Source of the DNA: Cocleimonas sp.
GTDB lineage: Bacteria > Pseudomonadota > Gammaproteobacteria > Thiotrichales > Thiotrichaceae
Direction of reading: 5' to 3'
Assembly: GCA_023146675.1 (NCBI GenBank)
Contig: JAGLBQ010000155.1
Location: 1-9,803, forward strand
DNA length: 9,803 bases
The notes under the pieces were generated by a model. That model worked only from the letters and a program-made list of their open reading frames with translations, had not been told where the DNA came from and did not search any database. Positions 1 through 6,718 of this stretch are shown one piece after another; position 1 is the stretch's first letter, and every line of letters starts with the position of its first letter. Made by a program: the position numbers and the translations under genes.

Positions 1-39
1 ATTATGGATGAGGTGGGACAGGCATTTAATATTCTGTAG
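1..39 (+). CDS. Possible 3' end of a plus-strand gene cut by the window edge
   Basis: Reading from base 1 in frame 1, the sequence is open and gives IMDEVGQAFNIL followed by TAG at 37-39. The stop is followed at once by a perfect hairpin (40-65), and the next gene, the P450, points the other way, so this would be the end of a convergent gene. Only twelve codons are visible and nothing identifies a family. An open stretch this short is easily due to chance, so this is a suggestion from layout only. Confidence 0.3.
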   Translation: MMDEVGQAFNIL

Positions 40-65
40 CCTGTGTTGAGGATACGAAACACAGG
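40..65. terminator. Hairpin between convergent genes, possible terminator
   Basis: CCTGTGTT (40-47) pairs perfectly with AACACAGG (58-65) around a 10-nt loop. It starts right after a possible plus-strand stop codon and lies about 37 bp past the P450 stop on the minus strand. Neither side has the U-tract of a classical intrinsic terminator, so it may instead stabilise 3' ends or act only weakly. Confidence 0.4.
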
Positions 66-101
66 AACGTAATATCAGAATGATGACAGTCTTTCTAAAA
101 A

Positions 102-1466
102 TCAGCGTTTAATCAACTTCATTGGCAAATTATCACTAGGGCGTAGCGTCAATCGACAATCCATTCCGCCCGTATAGCCATTTGTGGTTTCAGCTCTAAA
201 GCGTTGCGCTAAAATAGCAAATACCAATACAGATTCTTTAATTCCAAAGGTCTTTCCCGGACAAACTCGTGGTCCTGCGCTAAAGGGAATATAGGTAAAT
301 TTTGTTGGCGCTTTAGCATCGGGCATAAAGCGTTCTGGAATAAAGTGATCAGGATTTTTCCAATGTTTTTTATGACGTTGTAATAGCCACGGCACAATCA
401 GTACGTTCGATTTGGCGGGGATATGTTTGCCATTAATGGTGTCATCTTCAGCCGCTTGGCGTGCGAGAACAGGCACAGGCGGATAAAGGCGCATGGTTTC
501 ATCAAGAATTGCGCGTGTATAGGGGAGCTTATTCACATCTTCATAGCTTGGTGTTTTACCACCCAGTTCACGCTCTAGCTCTTCATGCAGTTTCTTTTCA
601 ACATCAGGTGCTTGTGATAATAGATACCATACCCACGACAGTACATTAGCGGTGGTTTCATGTCCTGCCATAAACAGTACGATGATTTCATTGCGAATTT
701 CAAGACGCGTCATGGATTCACTTTCGTCTAACGTTTCACTGGCATGTATAAATTGTGCGACTAAGGTGTCGGCATTTTCCTTGTAGGTGGCTTTTTCCAT
801 AATCCCATCAACACAATCATGGATGATCTGCGCGGCATTTTTTCCAACACCAAATTTACCGTTTAGGTTGGGAAACCAGCGCATTCCAATCAGTTTAGGA
901 ATATCCATTTGTCTGACAACGGTTTGATAATCAGCAAAGGCAGCAACAACACTCTCCGCACTTTCAGAACCTAGTTTTTCACCAAACAAGGCGCGCGCAA
1001 TAATATCCGCCCCTAATTGTGCCATTTCTGGTTGCATAGAGACGGTTGCGCCTGACTCAAGCTTATCCCACTTGGCTTCCGTATCCTTAATGGCAGAGAT
1101 CATTACCTTGCTGTACATTTCGATATGCGCATCGTCAAAGGAGCCAGACAGTAAACGGCGATGTTTTTTCCATGTTGCACCTGTGCTGATAAATAAACCA
1201 TTACCCAATAACGGCTCTAATGCTTTGACCTGCTGGGTGGTTTTATCCAGATAATTCATTCCATTTTCAATCATCACCTTGCGCACGGTTTCGGGTGAGT
1301 TGACAATAAAGATATTCTGCTTCAATACTTTAAGGTGCATAAAATCTTTTTCAAAGGCAAACTCAGGCCAAATTGATAATAAGTTTTTATGTGCATAAAA
1401 AAGTGCTTTAAGTGGATTAAATTGTTTTTTAGGACGTGCAGGATAGGGTGGTTTGAAATGATTCAT
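102..1466 (-). CDS. Cytochrome P450 (soluble bacterial type)
   Basis: Haem-thiolate monooxygenase of 454 residues that should insert one oxygen atom into an organic substrate using electrons from separate redox partners. All P450 landmarks are visible: C-helix WKKHRR (99-104), I-helix AGHETT with the acid-Thr pair (267-272), ExxR as ETMR (323-326), PERF (377-380), and the haem loop FSAGPRVCPG (395-404) with ligand Cys402. There is no N-terminal membrane anchor and no fused reductase, so it should be cytosolic and depend on a ferredoxin or flavodoxin system that is not in this window. The general style resembles the CYP4/CYP102-like bacterial clan, which often acts on fatty acids or other lipids; that substrate is inference. 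I chose ATG at 1466 rather than the earlier in-frame ATG at 1529 because the latter would overlap the upstream gene by 43 bp and adds residues unlike a P450 N-terminus. It lies 20 bp after the DUF2156-like gene and is probably cotranscribed with it. Confidence 0.95.
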   Translation of the reverse strand: MNHFKPPYPARPKKQFNPLKALFYAHKNLLSIWPEFAFEKDFMHLKVLKQNIFIVNSPETVRKVMIENGMNYLDKTTQQVKALEPLLGNGLFISTGATWKKHRRLLSGSFDDAHIEMYSKVMISAIKDTEAKWDKLESGATVSMQPEMAQLGADIIARALFGEKLGSESAESVVAAFADYQTVVRQMDIPKLIGMRWFPNLNGKFGVGKNAAQIIHDCVDGIMEKATYKENADTLVAQFIHASETLDESESMTRLEIRNEIIVLFMAGHETTANVLSWVWYLLSQAPDVEKKLHEELERELGGKTPSYEDVNKLPYTRAILDETMRLYPPVPVLARQAAEDDTINGKHIPAKSNVLIVPWLLQRHKKHWKNPDHFIPERFMPDAKAPTKFTYIPFSAGPRVCPGKTFGIKESVLVFAILAQRFRAETTNGYTGGMDCRLTLRPSDNLPMKLIKR

Positions 1467-1486
1467 TATTATTAGTTCTCTAAATT

Positions 1487-2482
1487 TTAATAGATTCCAA
1501 TCGCTTTCAGTAGGATGAAAAGTTCCCAAAGATTATTGCCTTTGGCGCTACAAAAATAAACACGTTGTTGCTCACCTGCAAACTTCTTTTTATGTGATGC
1601 ATTTCCCTTATGTGGATAAAGAAAGTTCATATTGTTATAGGAAAAGCGTAAGACTTTGCGTGTTATTTTATTATAGTTAAATTCCGCTCCTAACTGGTAT
1701 AACGGTGACATACCAAGTGATAATGTTTTTACATTTTCTTGGCGAAAAACATCCATTGCCTTCAAAATAAGCGTTGGACTAACACCATGTGGTGCATTAT
1801 CCGCAATACGATCAATATTGTGGTAGTAACCAACTACTTTATTCTCTCGATAAAAAGGATCAAAAACAGTAATGCCGATTAATTCACCATGTTGTCGTGC
1901 AATAAAACAGCGTGTATCTACCTCATGTTGATATAAAAAAGGACGATTTAAAAAAGCAAGCTGTTTGCCACCTTTGCTTTTCAACCAAGACTGCGACAAT
2001 GATTTAATCTCTACCAATTCATTACCTTGAGATAGATCAATCTCCTCAATTTTAACCTCTTCACGCTGACACTTATTTCGCCATTGCCGCAAACTACTTT
2101 TTGTTTTACCTTTTAGATCATAGTGTTGAAGTGTCATCTGGGTTTCAATACCAAATTGGTTAATTTGATAACCCAACTGATCAAGAATAACGGCAACCTC
2201 TCGTGAGATTTGAATAAATTGTGCACTTGGATAGGCTTTAAGAAACTGTTTTAGTAATAAACGGTAGTTTTCTTTAGCGCAAATGGGGTTGGCAAGAACA
2301 ATAACTCTTCCTTTTGGAGCAAAGAGTAAATGTTGATAGCTCAGGTAGCTTATATAGCCGATGCCATCGATAAAAAAGTACTCCAAACCCTCTTGAATTC
2401 CTGAATATGCCATACAGAAATCACCATATTGCTTAAAATAGGGTAGAATTTGGTCGAGGTCTTGAAATGTTAGTGTTTGCAT
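1487..2482 (-). CDS. DUF2156 / MprF-C-terminal-like acyltransferase-fold protein
   Basis: Predicted soluble protein of 331 residues resembling the DUF2156 domain, the catalytic C-terminal part of MprF/LPG synthases, which transfers an aminoacyl group from aminoacyl-tRNA to phosphatidylglycerol. Matching landmarks are the basic segment GKTKSSLRQWRNKCQRE (125-141), SWLKSK (165-170), PHGVSPTLILKAM (231-243), LSLGMSP (254-260) and the end motif KKKFAGEQQRVYF (298-310). Two GNAT-like halves are expected for this family. The multi-spanning flippase domain of full MprF is absent, so this is a stand-alone cytosolic form; such forms exist widely and most are uncharacterised. It is the first gene of a likely two-gene operon with the P450 20 bp downstream, which hints at joint action on a lipid or acyl substrate, but that is inference. 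The ATG at 2482 has no good Shine-Dalgarno sequence. Confidence 0.8.
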   Translation of the reverse strand: MQTLTFQDLDQILPYFKQYGDFCMAYSGIQEGLEYFFIDGIGYISYLSYQHLLFAPKGRVIVLANPICAKENYRLLLKQFLKAYPSAQFIQISREVAVILDQLGYQINQFGIETQMTLQHYDLKGKTKSSLRQWRNKCQREEVKIEEIDLSQGNELVEIKSLSQSWLKSKGGKQLAFLNRPFLYQHEVDTRCFIARQHGELIGITVFDPFYRENKVVGYYHNIDRIADNAPHGVSPTLILKAMDVFRQENVKTLSLGMSPLYQLGAEFNYNKITRKVLRFSYNNMNFLYPHKGNASHKKKFAGEQQRVYFCSAKGNNLWELFILLKAIGIY

Positions 2483-2523
2483 AGCAACGATATTTATTGT
2501 TATTAGGAGTAAAAACTTCAGTT

Positions 2524-2561
2524 TGTAGGTTAGATTTTTCTCGCAAAAAATCTAACCTACA
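2524..2561. repeat. Perfect 16-bp palindromic repeat with 6-nt loop
   Basis: TGTAGGTTAGATTTTT (2524-2539) and its exact reverse complement (2546-2561) flank the loop CTCGCA. The A/T runs are inside the stem rather than after it, so it is not a normal intrinsic terminator. GTAGGTT-type ends with a small GC-containing loop are reminiscent of dispersed REP-like palindromes common in gammaproteobacterial genomes; that family assignment is inference from memory of the pattern. Confidence 0.75.
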
Positions 2562-2582
2562 CTCTTTGAGCCTTGAGCTGAC

Positions 2583-2711
2583 ATCCTTCATTTTCTAGTT
2601 GACACTTTAGCTATTGGAAGTGGCGGCTTTAGTCCTGAACGAGGTAATATTAAGCGAGACTAAAGCTATGGATTCCATAAAGTGTAAATTATTTTTTAAC
2701 TTATGAAGGAT
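2583..2711. repeat. Nested 129-bp inverted repeat, MITE-like or structured RNA
   Basis: Four pairs of arms match in the correct nested order: ATCCTTCAT (2583-2591) with 2703-2711, ACACTTTA (2602-2609) with 2678-2685, TGGAA (2615-2619) with 2673-2677, and GCTTTAGTC (2626-2634) with 2658-2666, leaving a 23-nt apex. It contains no ORF. It sits between the unknown helical protein and the DUF2156 gene, so it would be transcribed as a long imperfect hairpin if the two genes share a transcript. It could be a small non-autonomous mobile element, a REP/BIME-like repeat or an mRNA-processing structure. I see no clear target-site duplication. Confidence 0.7.
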
Positions 2712-2732
2712 TCCCTTGAACTTAATGATTAG

Positions 2733-3413
2733 TTATTCTTTTTTGTCTAAATCTGCGACCTCATATCGAGGCGTACTAACGTTTTTAACTTGCTCTTCTT
2801 TATCTGTAATCAAATGATGTTGTGAATCCAGCTTGCTTCCTTCTCCATCATCTTCAACAAGTCCTACGGATTTAACGGTCTTTAGATAAAGCGAAAAGAA
2901 GTCAGGTAGTAAAACCTGTTGTAAATAATCCAGCGCCCATTTTTTATCACGCGAACCTAATGTTTCGACAATATTATTAGCAAATTCACGCCCCATTGAG
3001 AAACCTGCTTGATTTTTTTCGCTATTCCATTTGGTTTCTGCATAGCCTGCAAAGCGGTCATTGAGCTTTTCATAAAAAGGGGTGCGATAATCACCATTGC
3101 CGCTAAAATCGCGAGCATTATCTTGCACATGATCTGCCATTTTCTGTGCATAAAGCTGGATTAAGGTGGCACGGTCTTCATCATTAATCGTCTCATGCAC
3201 CATGCGATCTAATGAGTGAATTAAAAGTGCTACAATTTCTTCGATGATGGCAATGCGTTGCTGCTGGGTATCAATCTGAAAATTCTCATTCTCAATTTCC
3301 AATAAAGTCTGCATGCCTATTTTCCAGCAGTTAAAGGCAAGCACGCTGACGGTTTCTTCGACGGAAACTTCACGTACTTTATTACTCCACTTAGTTTTGA
3401 TTCGTATGCGCAC
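2733..3413 (-). CDS. Unrecognised soluble helical protein
   Basis: A 226-residue acidic, largely helical protein that I do not recognise. It has no signal peptide and no membrane segment. The N-terminus (1-20) is short and strand-like, with alternating Arg/Lys and a VREVSVEE segment. Residues 22-100 look like amphipathic helices containing many Glu and Gln, 125-180 form a further helical part ending in an aromatic-rich stretch (LLPDFFSLYLKTV, 168-180), and the last 45 residues are charged and probably disordered. No catalytic or metal-binding motif is apparent. The start is GTG at 3413, supported by a GGAG Shine-Dalgarno sequence eight bases upstream; the next in-frame ATG (codon 34) would remove conserved-looking sequence. 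Its neighbours are a repeat-rich gap on each side, so an operon link with the RTX gene upstream or the DUF2156 gene downstream is not evident. Confidence 0.8.
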   Translation of the reverse strand: MRIRIKTKWSNKVREVSVEETVSVLAFNCWKIGMQTLLEIENENFQIDTQQQRIAIIEEIVALLIHSLDRMVHETINDEDRATLIQLYAQKMADHVQDNARDFSGNGDYRTPFYEKLNDRFAGYAETKWNSEKNQAGFSMGREFANNIVETLGSRDKKWALDYLQQVLLPDFFSLYLKTVKSVGLVEDDGEGSKLDSQHHLITDKEEQVKNVSTPRYEVADLDKKE

Positions 3414-3421
3414 TGTTGATA

Positions 3422-3425
3422 CTCC
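3422..3425 (-). promoter_or_regulatory. Shine-Dalgarno site deciding a GTG start
   Basis: On the minus strand this reads GGAG, with eight bases to the GTG at 3413-3411. No in-frame ATG near the start has a comparable site, so it is the main reason for accepting the GTG start of the unrecognised helical protein. Confidence 0.6.
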
Positions 3426-3522
3426 ATGATACTAATATTAGAGCTGGATTATAAAGATCTAGTGAGGAAATGCGAATATCCTTTTCAAATCTAAAGTGTC
3501 GTTTAGAAAACATGAGGATAGT

Positions 3523-3534
3523 TGATGCGCATCA
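3523..3534. promoter_or_regulatory. 12-bp perfect palindrome, possible operator
   Basis: TGATGCGCATCA is fully self-complementary and lies 110 bp upstream of the GTG start of the unknown helical protein. A dimeric regulator could bind such a site, but no regulator gene is in view and one short palindrome can arise by chance. Confidence 0.25.
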
Positions 3535-3775
3535 TACCAATGATTAGACATTATGCATTTATTTGCAAAAAGGTATGAGATTGTATTATTGGAAGAGAAA
3601 ATATTACACAGATTTGAATACAGCAGAGCTTGACTCAGATTTTTCCAGACAGTTAGTAATTAAGGATACGTTGTGGAACTAGGTAGATGCTGTCGATAGA
3701 TCGATAGATTAAAAGCGGGCGGGCGGGGTAACTTCAGGGAGTTATATTCTAAATTATTGTTCTTTTTTTTAAAAG

Positions 3776-3859
3776 CTGATGTTACACACCTCATAGAAAG
3801 GATCATTAAGCTACAAGCACTGCAACTAAAATTCTTTCGTAGGAGGTGCATAACATCAG
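3776..3859. repeat. 84-bp imperfect inverted repeat
   Basis: CTGATGTTA (3776-3784) pairs with TAACATCAG (3851-3859). After a symmetric CA/CA internal mismatch, CACCTC (3787-3792) pairs with GAGGTG (3843-3848), and further in GAAAG (3796-3800) pairs with CTTTC (3834-3838), leaving a roughly 33-nt apex. The total of 20 paired bases in strict nested order is unlikely to be chance. It lies about 130 bp past the RTX stop codon. There is no T-run after either arm in the right direction, so a simple terminator is not supported. The AAC/GTT arrangement is also opposite to that of an integron attC site. Confidence 0.65.
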
Positions 3860-3988
3860 TGAGGCTATGCGTATGAAATAACATCTTGATTGCAGCGATT
3901 TAATATTTAACTATAAACAAATCACTGCACTATTAATATCAGTAAGTTATATCAATAAAGCTCAGCCAGTTTTCTGCTTTTGAAAGCC

Positions 3989-5542
3989 TTAGTGTAATGA
4001 AACGCTACTGTCATTAAATTTTAGACTTTCGACATTGGTTACAACGGTAGTATTAGCAGGGTTGTTATTATCCGTTACAGAATGATGACCGCCTCCTAAG
4101 TGTCTTATTGTGAAGTCACTTTTATTTCCATTAAAGACAGCCGTATCCTGACCTGATCCACCATTAACTAGGTTATAACCTGAACCTGCATTGATGGTGT
4201 CATTGCCTGAACCGCCTTTGATATTATCATTGCCTGATCCGCCATCAATGTAGTCATTACCTTGTCCACCCTTGATTGAATCATTGCCAGAGCCGCCCCA
4301 AATTCTATCATTGCCTTTGCCGCCTGCAATATCATCATTACCTGAGCCACCACTAAGCCTATCATCGCCTTTACCACCGCCAATCCAGTCATTACCTGCA
4401 CCGCCTTGAATGTCGTCTTTGCCTGATCCGCCCCATAGCTTATCATTACCTTCGCCACCACCGATCCAGTCATTGCCTTTGCCGCCTTTTATTTTATCGT
4501 CTCCTTTATCACCCCAAAGTTTATCGTCGCCTGTTCCTCCTTTGATATTATCATTGCCAGTGCCGCCATGAATTCTATCGTTGCCTTTGCCGCCTTGGAT
4601 ATCATCATTGCCTGAACCACCGTTGATATTATCGTTACCTTTGCCGCCACCAATCCAGTCATTACCTGCACCGCCTTGAATGTCGTCTTTGCCAGAACCA
4701 CCCCAAAGTTTATCATTACCTTTGCCGCCACCGATCCAATCATTGCCAGAACCGCCTTTTATAGAGTCATTGCCAGAACCACCCCAAAGTTTATCATTAC
4801 CTTTGCCGCCTTTGATCCTGTCATTACCCGCACCACCTTTGATGGAATCGTTGCCTTTGCCACCACTAATGTCGTCATTGCCTGTGCCGCCACTTAGTTT
4901 ATCATTGCCAGCACCACCACCAATCCAGTCGTTACCTGCTCCGCCTTTTATAGTGTCATTACCAGCACCACCCCATAATTTGTCACGACCCGCACCACCG
5001 TCGATGAAATCATCGCCTGTGCCGCCTTTTATGGAGTCATTACCAGCACCACCCCAAAGGCTATCTTTGCCTGAACCGCCTTTAATGGTGTCATTACCTT
5101 TGCCGCCTAAAATAACATCATCTCCTGCGTCACCATCAAGCTTATCATTACCGCCACCACCGATAATTAAATCGTCGCCGCCCTTACCTTTGATGGTGTC
5201 ATTGCCTGATCCACCCACTAAAACATCACTTTTAGGTGTGCCAGTAATCGTTTGTGCTGGTTGCCATTGTGGTGGACGAGGTGGTTGCAATGATCGTTGA
5301 GCTACTTGACCTCTTTGGCCTGATGCTCCTGATGCTCCTCGACTACCTTTGCTGCCCTGAGATCCTTGGGATTGAGTGTCAATTAATTGGTTAATCAGAT
5401 TTTTCACATTACCTGTTAACTCTTGTCCTGACTTTAATTGAGATGTTATTTTTGCTCCAAGTTGAGCTACATTGGCTTTTTTTGCTTTGCCATGATCTTG
5501 AATGGAGGCTGATTTTACGGCTACATTATTTGCTAAATTCAT
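3989..5542 (-). CDS. RTX-type calcium-binding repeat protein with collagen-like tract
   Basis: A 517-residue protein, probably exported by a type I secretion system. Residues 1-57 form a Lys- and Gln-rich, probably helical head without a Sec signal peptide. Residues 60-80 are a short collagen-like run of about seven Gly-X-Y triplets (GSQGSKGSRGASGASGQRG). Residues 84-98 are Pro/Gln-rich. Residues 110-469 are 40 contiguous nonapeptides of the GGxGxDxUx type, which fold into a calcium-binding parallel beta roll outside the cell. The last 48 residues (FNGNKSDFTIRH to the end, with VTNVESLKFND) match the usual C-terminal cap and secretion region of RTX exoproteins. There is no protease, lipase, adenylate cyclase or pore-forming domain, so it is more likely a structural, adhesive or surface-layer/biofilm protein than an enzyme; that is inference. 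ATG at 5542 follows a TTAGGA-type ribosome site. No type I secretion genes lie in the window. Confidence 0.9.
   Translation of the reverse strand: MNLANNVAVKSASIQDHGKAKKANVAQLGAKITSQLKSGQELTGNVKNLINQLIDTQSQGSQGSKGSRGASGASGQRGQVAQRSLQPPRPPQWQPAQTITGTPKSDVLVGGSGNDTIKGKGGDDLIIGGGGNDKLDGDAGDDVILGGKGNDTIKGGSGKDSLWGGAGNDSIKGGTGDDFIDGGAGRDKLWGGAGNDTIKGGAGNDWIGGGAGNDKLSGGTGNDDISGGKGNDSIKGGAGNDRIKGGKGNDKLWGGSGNDSIKGGSGNDWIGGGKGNDKLWGGSGKDDIQGGAGNDWIGGGKGNDNINGGSGNDDIQGGKGNDRIHGGTGNDNIKGGTGDDKLWGDKGDDKIKGGKGNDWIGGGEGNDKLWGGSGKDDIQGGAGNDWIGGGKGDDRLSGGSGNDDIAGGKGNDRIWGGSGNDSIKGGQGNDYIDGGSGNDNIKGGSGNDTINAGSGYNLVNGGSGQDTAVFNGNKSDFTIRHLGGGHHSVTDNNNPANTTVVTNVESLKFNDSSVSLH
4136..5215 (-). repeat. 40 tandem 27-bp units encoding RTX nonapeptides
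   Basis: The region is exactly 1080 bp, or 40 x 27, without any spacer. Units such as GGAGNDWIG, GGKGNDKLW and GGSGKDDIQ recur. Units 39 (AGSGYNLVN) and 40 (GGSGQDTAV) are degenerate, and units 2 and 4 depart at the second Gly. Higher-order copies are visible in the DNA: 44 identical bases at 4380-4423 and 4650-4693, offset by 270 bp (ten units), and 41 identical bases at 4689-4729 and 4770-4810, offset by 81 bp (three units). Confidence 0.9.
5303..5365 (-). other. Collagen-like Gly-X-Y coding tract
   Basis: Codons 60-80 of the RTX protein encode seven consecutive Gly-X-Y triplets rich in Ser, Ala, Lys and Arg, lying between the N-terminal head and the Pro-rich linker. Seven triplets are too few for a stable collagen triple helix alone, so it may simply be a flexible linker. 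Confidence 0.6.
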
Positions 5543-6040
5543 CCTTGAATTCCTAATATTTGTATTGATTAAATGAGAGAGTATCTCTCTAGGACTAGCG
5601 TATTTAAAATCAAAACATTCTTTTACTTTTTATTTAATAAAATGGATACCGACTATAGTAGCTCTCTAACCTGAATCCATGAGTTTAATACGGATATAAA
5701 GTGCCAACTATTGCTTTTGCCGTGAGGGTTTGAAAGTATCAGCCTCACTAGGAGAATAAAAAATTACTATTCAATCCTTTTCAAATCAATAATTTACATT
5801 TATATTTTGTAGTGAGCTTGCAGATTTCAGTCTAAATTTAACGCAATAATTTGAAGTTTAAATCCTGTTAATGTCATTGAAAATTTTTCGTATATTTTTA
5901 TCTTAACGATTATTTCTATTTTATTTTCAGAACCTAATTTACATATATTATTTATATAAACTTAATAGAAGTGCTTCACTAGTACAGTTATCATATGAAT
6001 AAAAAATACCTATCAATTTTGTTTATTATGTATTATTAAA

Positions 6041-6124
6041 TACCTAGCTTTTATTATTCCTTAGGTAATAAAATGATTAATTACTATCTTGCTAGGTAAT
6101 ATTTTATCATTAGTATCTAAGGAA
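6041..6124. repeat. Nested and alternative inverted repeats in AT-rich DNA
   Basis: TACCTAGC (6041-6048) pairs with GCTAGGTA (6091-6098). Inside it TTTTATTA (6049-6056) pairs with TAATAAAA (6066-6073). A competing pair, TTCCTTAG (6057-6064) with CTAAGGAA (6117-6124), uses the inner loop. Mutually exclusive stems of this kind could form an RNA switch or reflect a decayed mobile element. No gene boundary close by tells which strand, if either, is transcribed. Confidence 0.5.
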
Positions 6125-6408
6125 CAGTTAAAAGATAAATCTGTTGTTTACTATCAACAATGCGAAAGCAAATAAAAGGTAGTATTTCAAGGTTAAACTG
6201 ACAAGGGAAATAGTTTTCTGTTGAGATAAACTACATACAGCCTTCTTTAAAAGAAAATGTATTTTAATAAGGTTTAATAGTTGCTCAATTTTTTTAGTAA
6301 TCTATGCCACTATTGAATAAATTAAGAAAAATATAGGTCGTACTTTTTCTATTTTAATCCTTGTGGGTCGTTAAGTGTATGATTTAAAATAAAAAATTAG
6401 AGTGAGTT

Positions 6409-6450
6409 ATGAAAATTATACTACTTGTAAAAATCAATGAATTAAAATGA
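6409..6450 (+). CDS. Doubtful 13-residue micro-ORF
   Basis: ATG at 6409 opens a frame for MKIILLVKINELK, ending in TGA at 6448-6450, with a weak GAGTGAG purine stretch just upstream. Its stop overlaps the ATG of a second micro-ORF (6447-6491, MNELESLRIKALIF) in the ATGA arrangement typical of translational coupling. Both lie about 300 bp upstream of the transporter operon. The frames are so short that chance is the leading explanation; I list them only because of the coupled layout. Confidence 0.15.
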   Translation: MKIILLVKINELK

Positions 6451-6718
6451 ACGAATTGGAATCACTGCGCATAAAAGCACTTATTTTTTAGAAAGTGTCT
6501 ACCCCGCCAGTATGTTGTTTATTCCTGATCTTGTCTTAAATCTCTGATCATCATCTTTTTTTCTACTGTATTCATGTTTTTAATATGCTGTACATCTATT
6601 TATCAGGGAACTTATTTTTTTCGACTGAAAAATACCTATAAAATACCACAAAGAATTATTATCTAGCTATTTTTAGGTTGGTAATAAAAATATCTAATAT
6701 ATATACCTTAAATAGGTC

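Larger units (their letters stand above)
3414..3988. other. 575-bp intergenic region without a convincing gene
   Basis: This gap separates the RTX gene from the unknown helical protein. The only longer reading frame (3660-3884, minus, 74 codons) has a low-complexity, stop-bounded product with no family look and overlaps the hairpin at 3776-3859, so I do not call it. Visible items are a 12-bp perfect palindrome TGATGCGCATCA (3523-3534), a small hairpin TCTAAA/TTTAGA (3490-3507), a tandem TCGATAGA-type repeat near 3690-3706, a G-rich GGGCGGGCGGGG run just after it, and the long imperfect hairpin 3776-3859. The region presumably holds the promoter of the downstream gene and the 3' end of the RTX transcript. 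Confidence 0.6.

Noticed and set aside
3396..3513. 40-codon minus-strand frame (starting MFSKRHFRFEKD) overlapping the start of the unknown helical protein
   Set aside because: It is out of frame with the real gene and no Shine-Dalgarno sequence precedes its ATG, so it is probably chance.
3776..3859. Integron attC site
   Set aside because: attC sites need RYYYAAC on the left and GTTRRRY on the right; here GTTA is on the left and TAAC on the right, and no integrase or cassette layout is present.
3660..3884. 74-codon minus-strand frame between the RTX gene and the unknown helical protein
   Set aside because: No family resemblance and no good start signal, and it runs through the 3776-3859 inverted repeat.
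4136..5215. CRISPR-like array because of evenly spaced short repeats
   Set aside because: The 27-bp units are contiguous coding repeats with no unique spacers and translate to RTX nonapeptides.
4168..5300. Long reading frames on both strands inside the RTX gene, such as a Pro/Ser/Leu-rich plus-strand frame at 4680-5300
   Set aside because: They are frame shadows of a 27-bp tandem repeat; a repeat that is open in one frame tends to stay open in others. The products are low-complexity and have no ribosome sites.
3858..5749. Inverted 9-mer AGTGAGGCT (3858-3866) and AGCCTCACT (5741-5749) flanking the RTX gene, as possible mobile-element ends
   Set aside because: Nine-base matches between two points are expected many times by chance in a window this size, and there is no transposase or target duplication.
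6290..6590. ArgR-type boxes upstream of the amino-acid transporter (TGAATAAATT, TGAATTAAAATGAA)
   Set aside because: Only half-sites are seen; in such AT-rich DNA these arise by chance and no full 18-bp palindrome or tandem pair is present.
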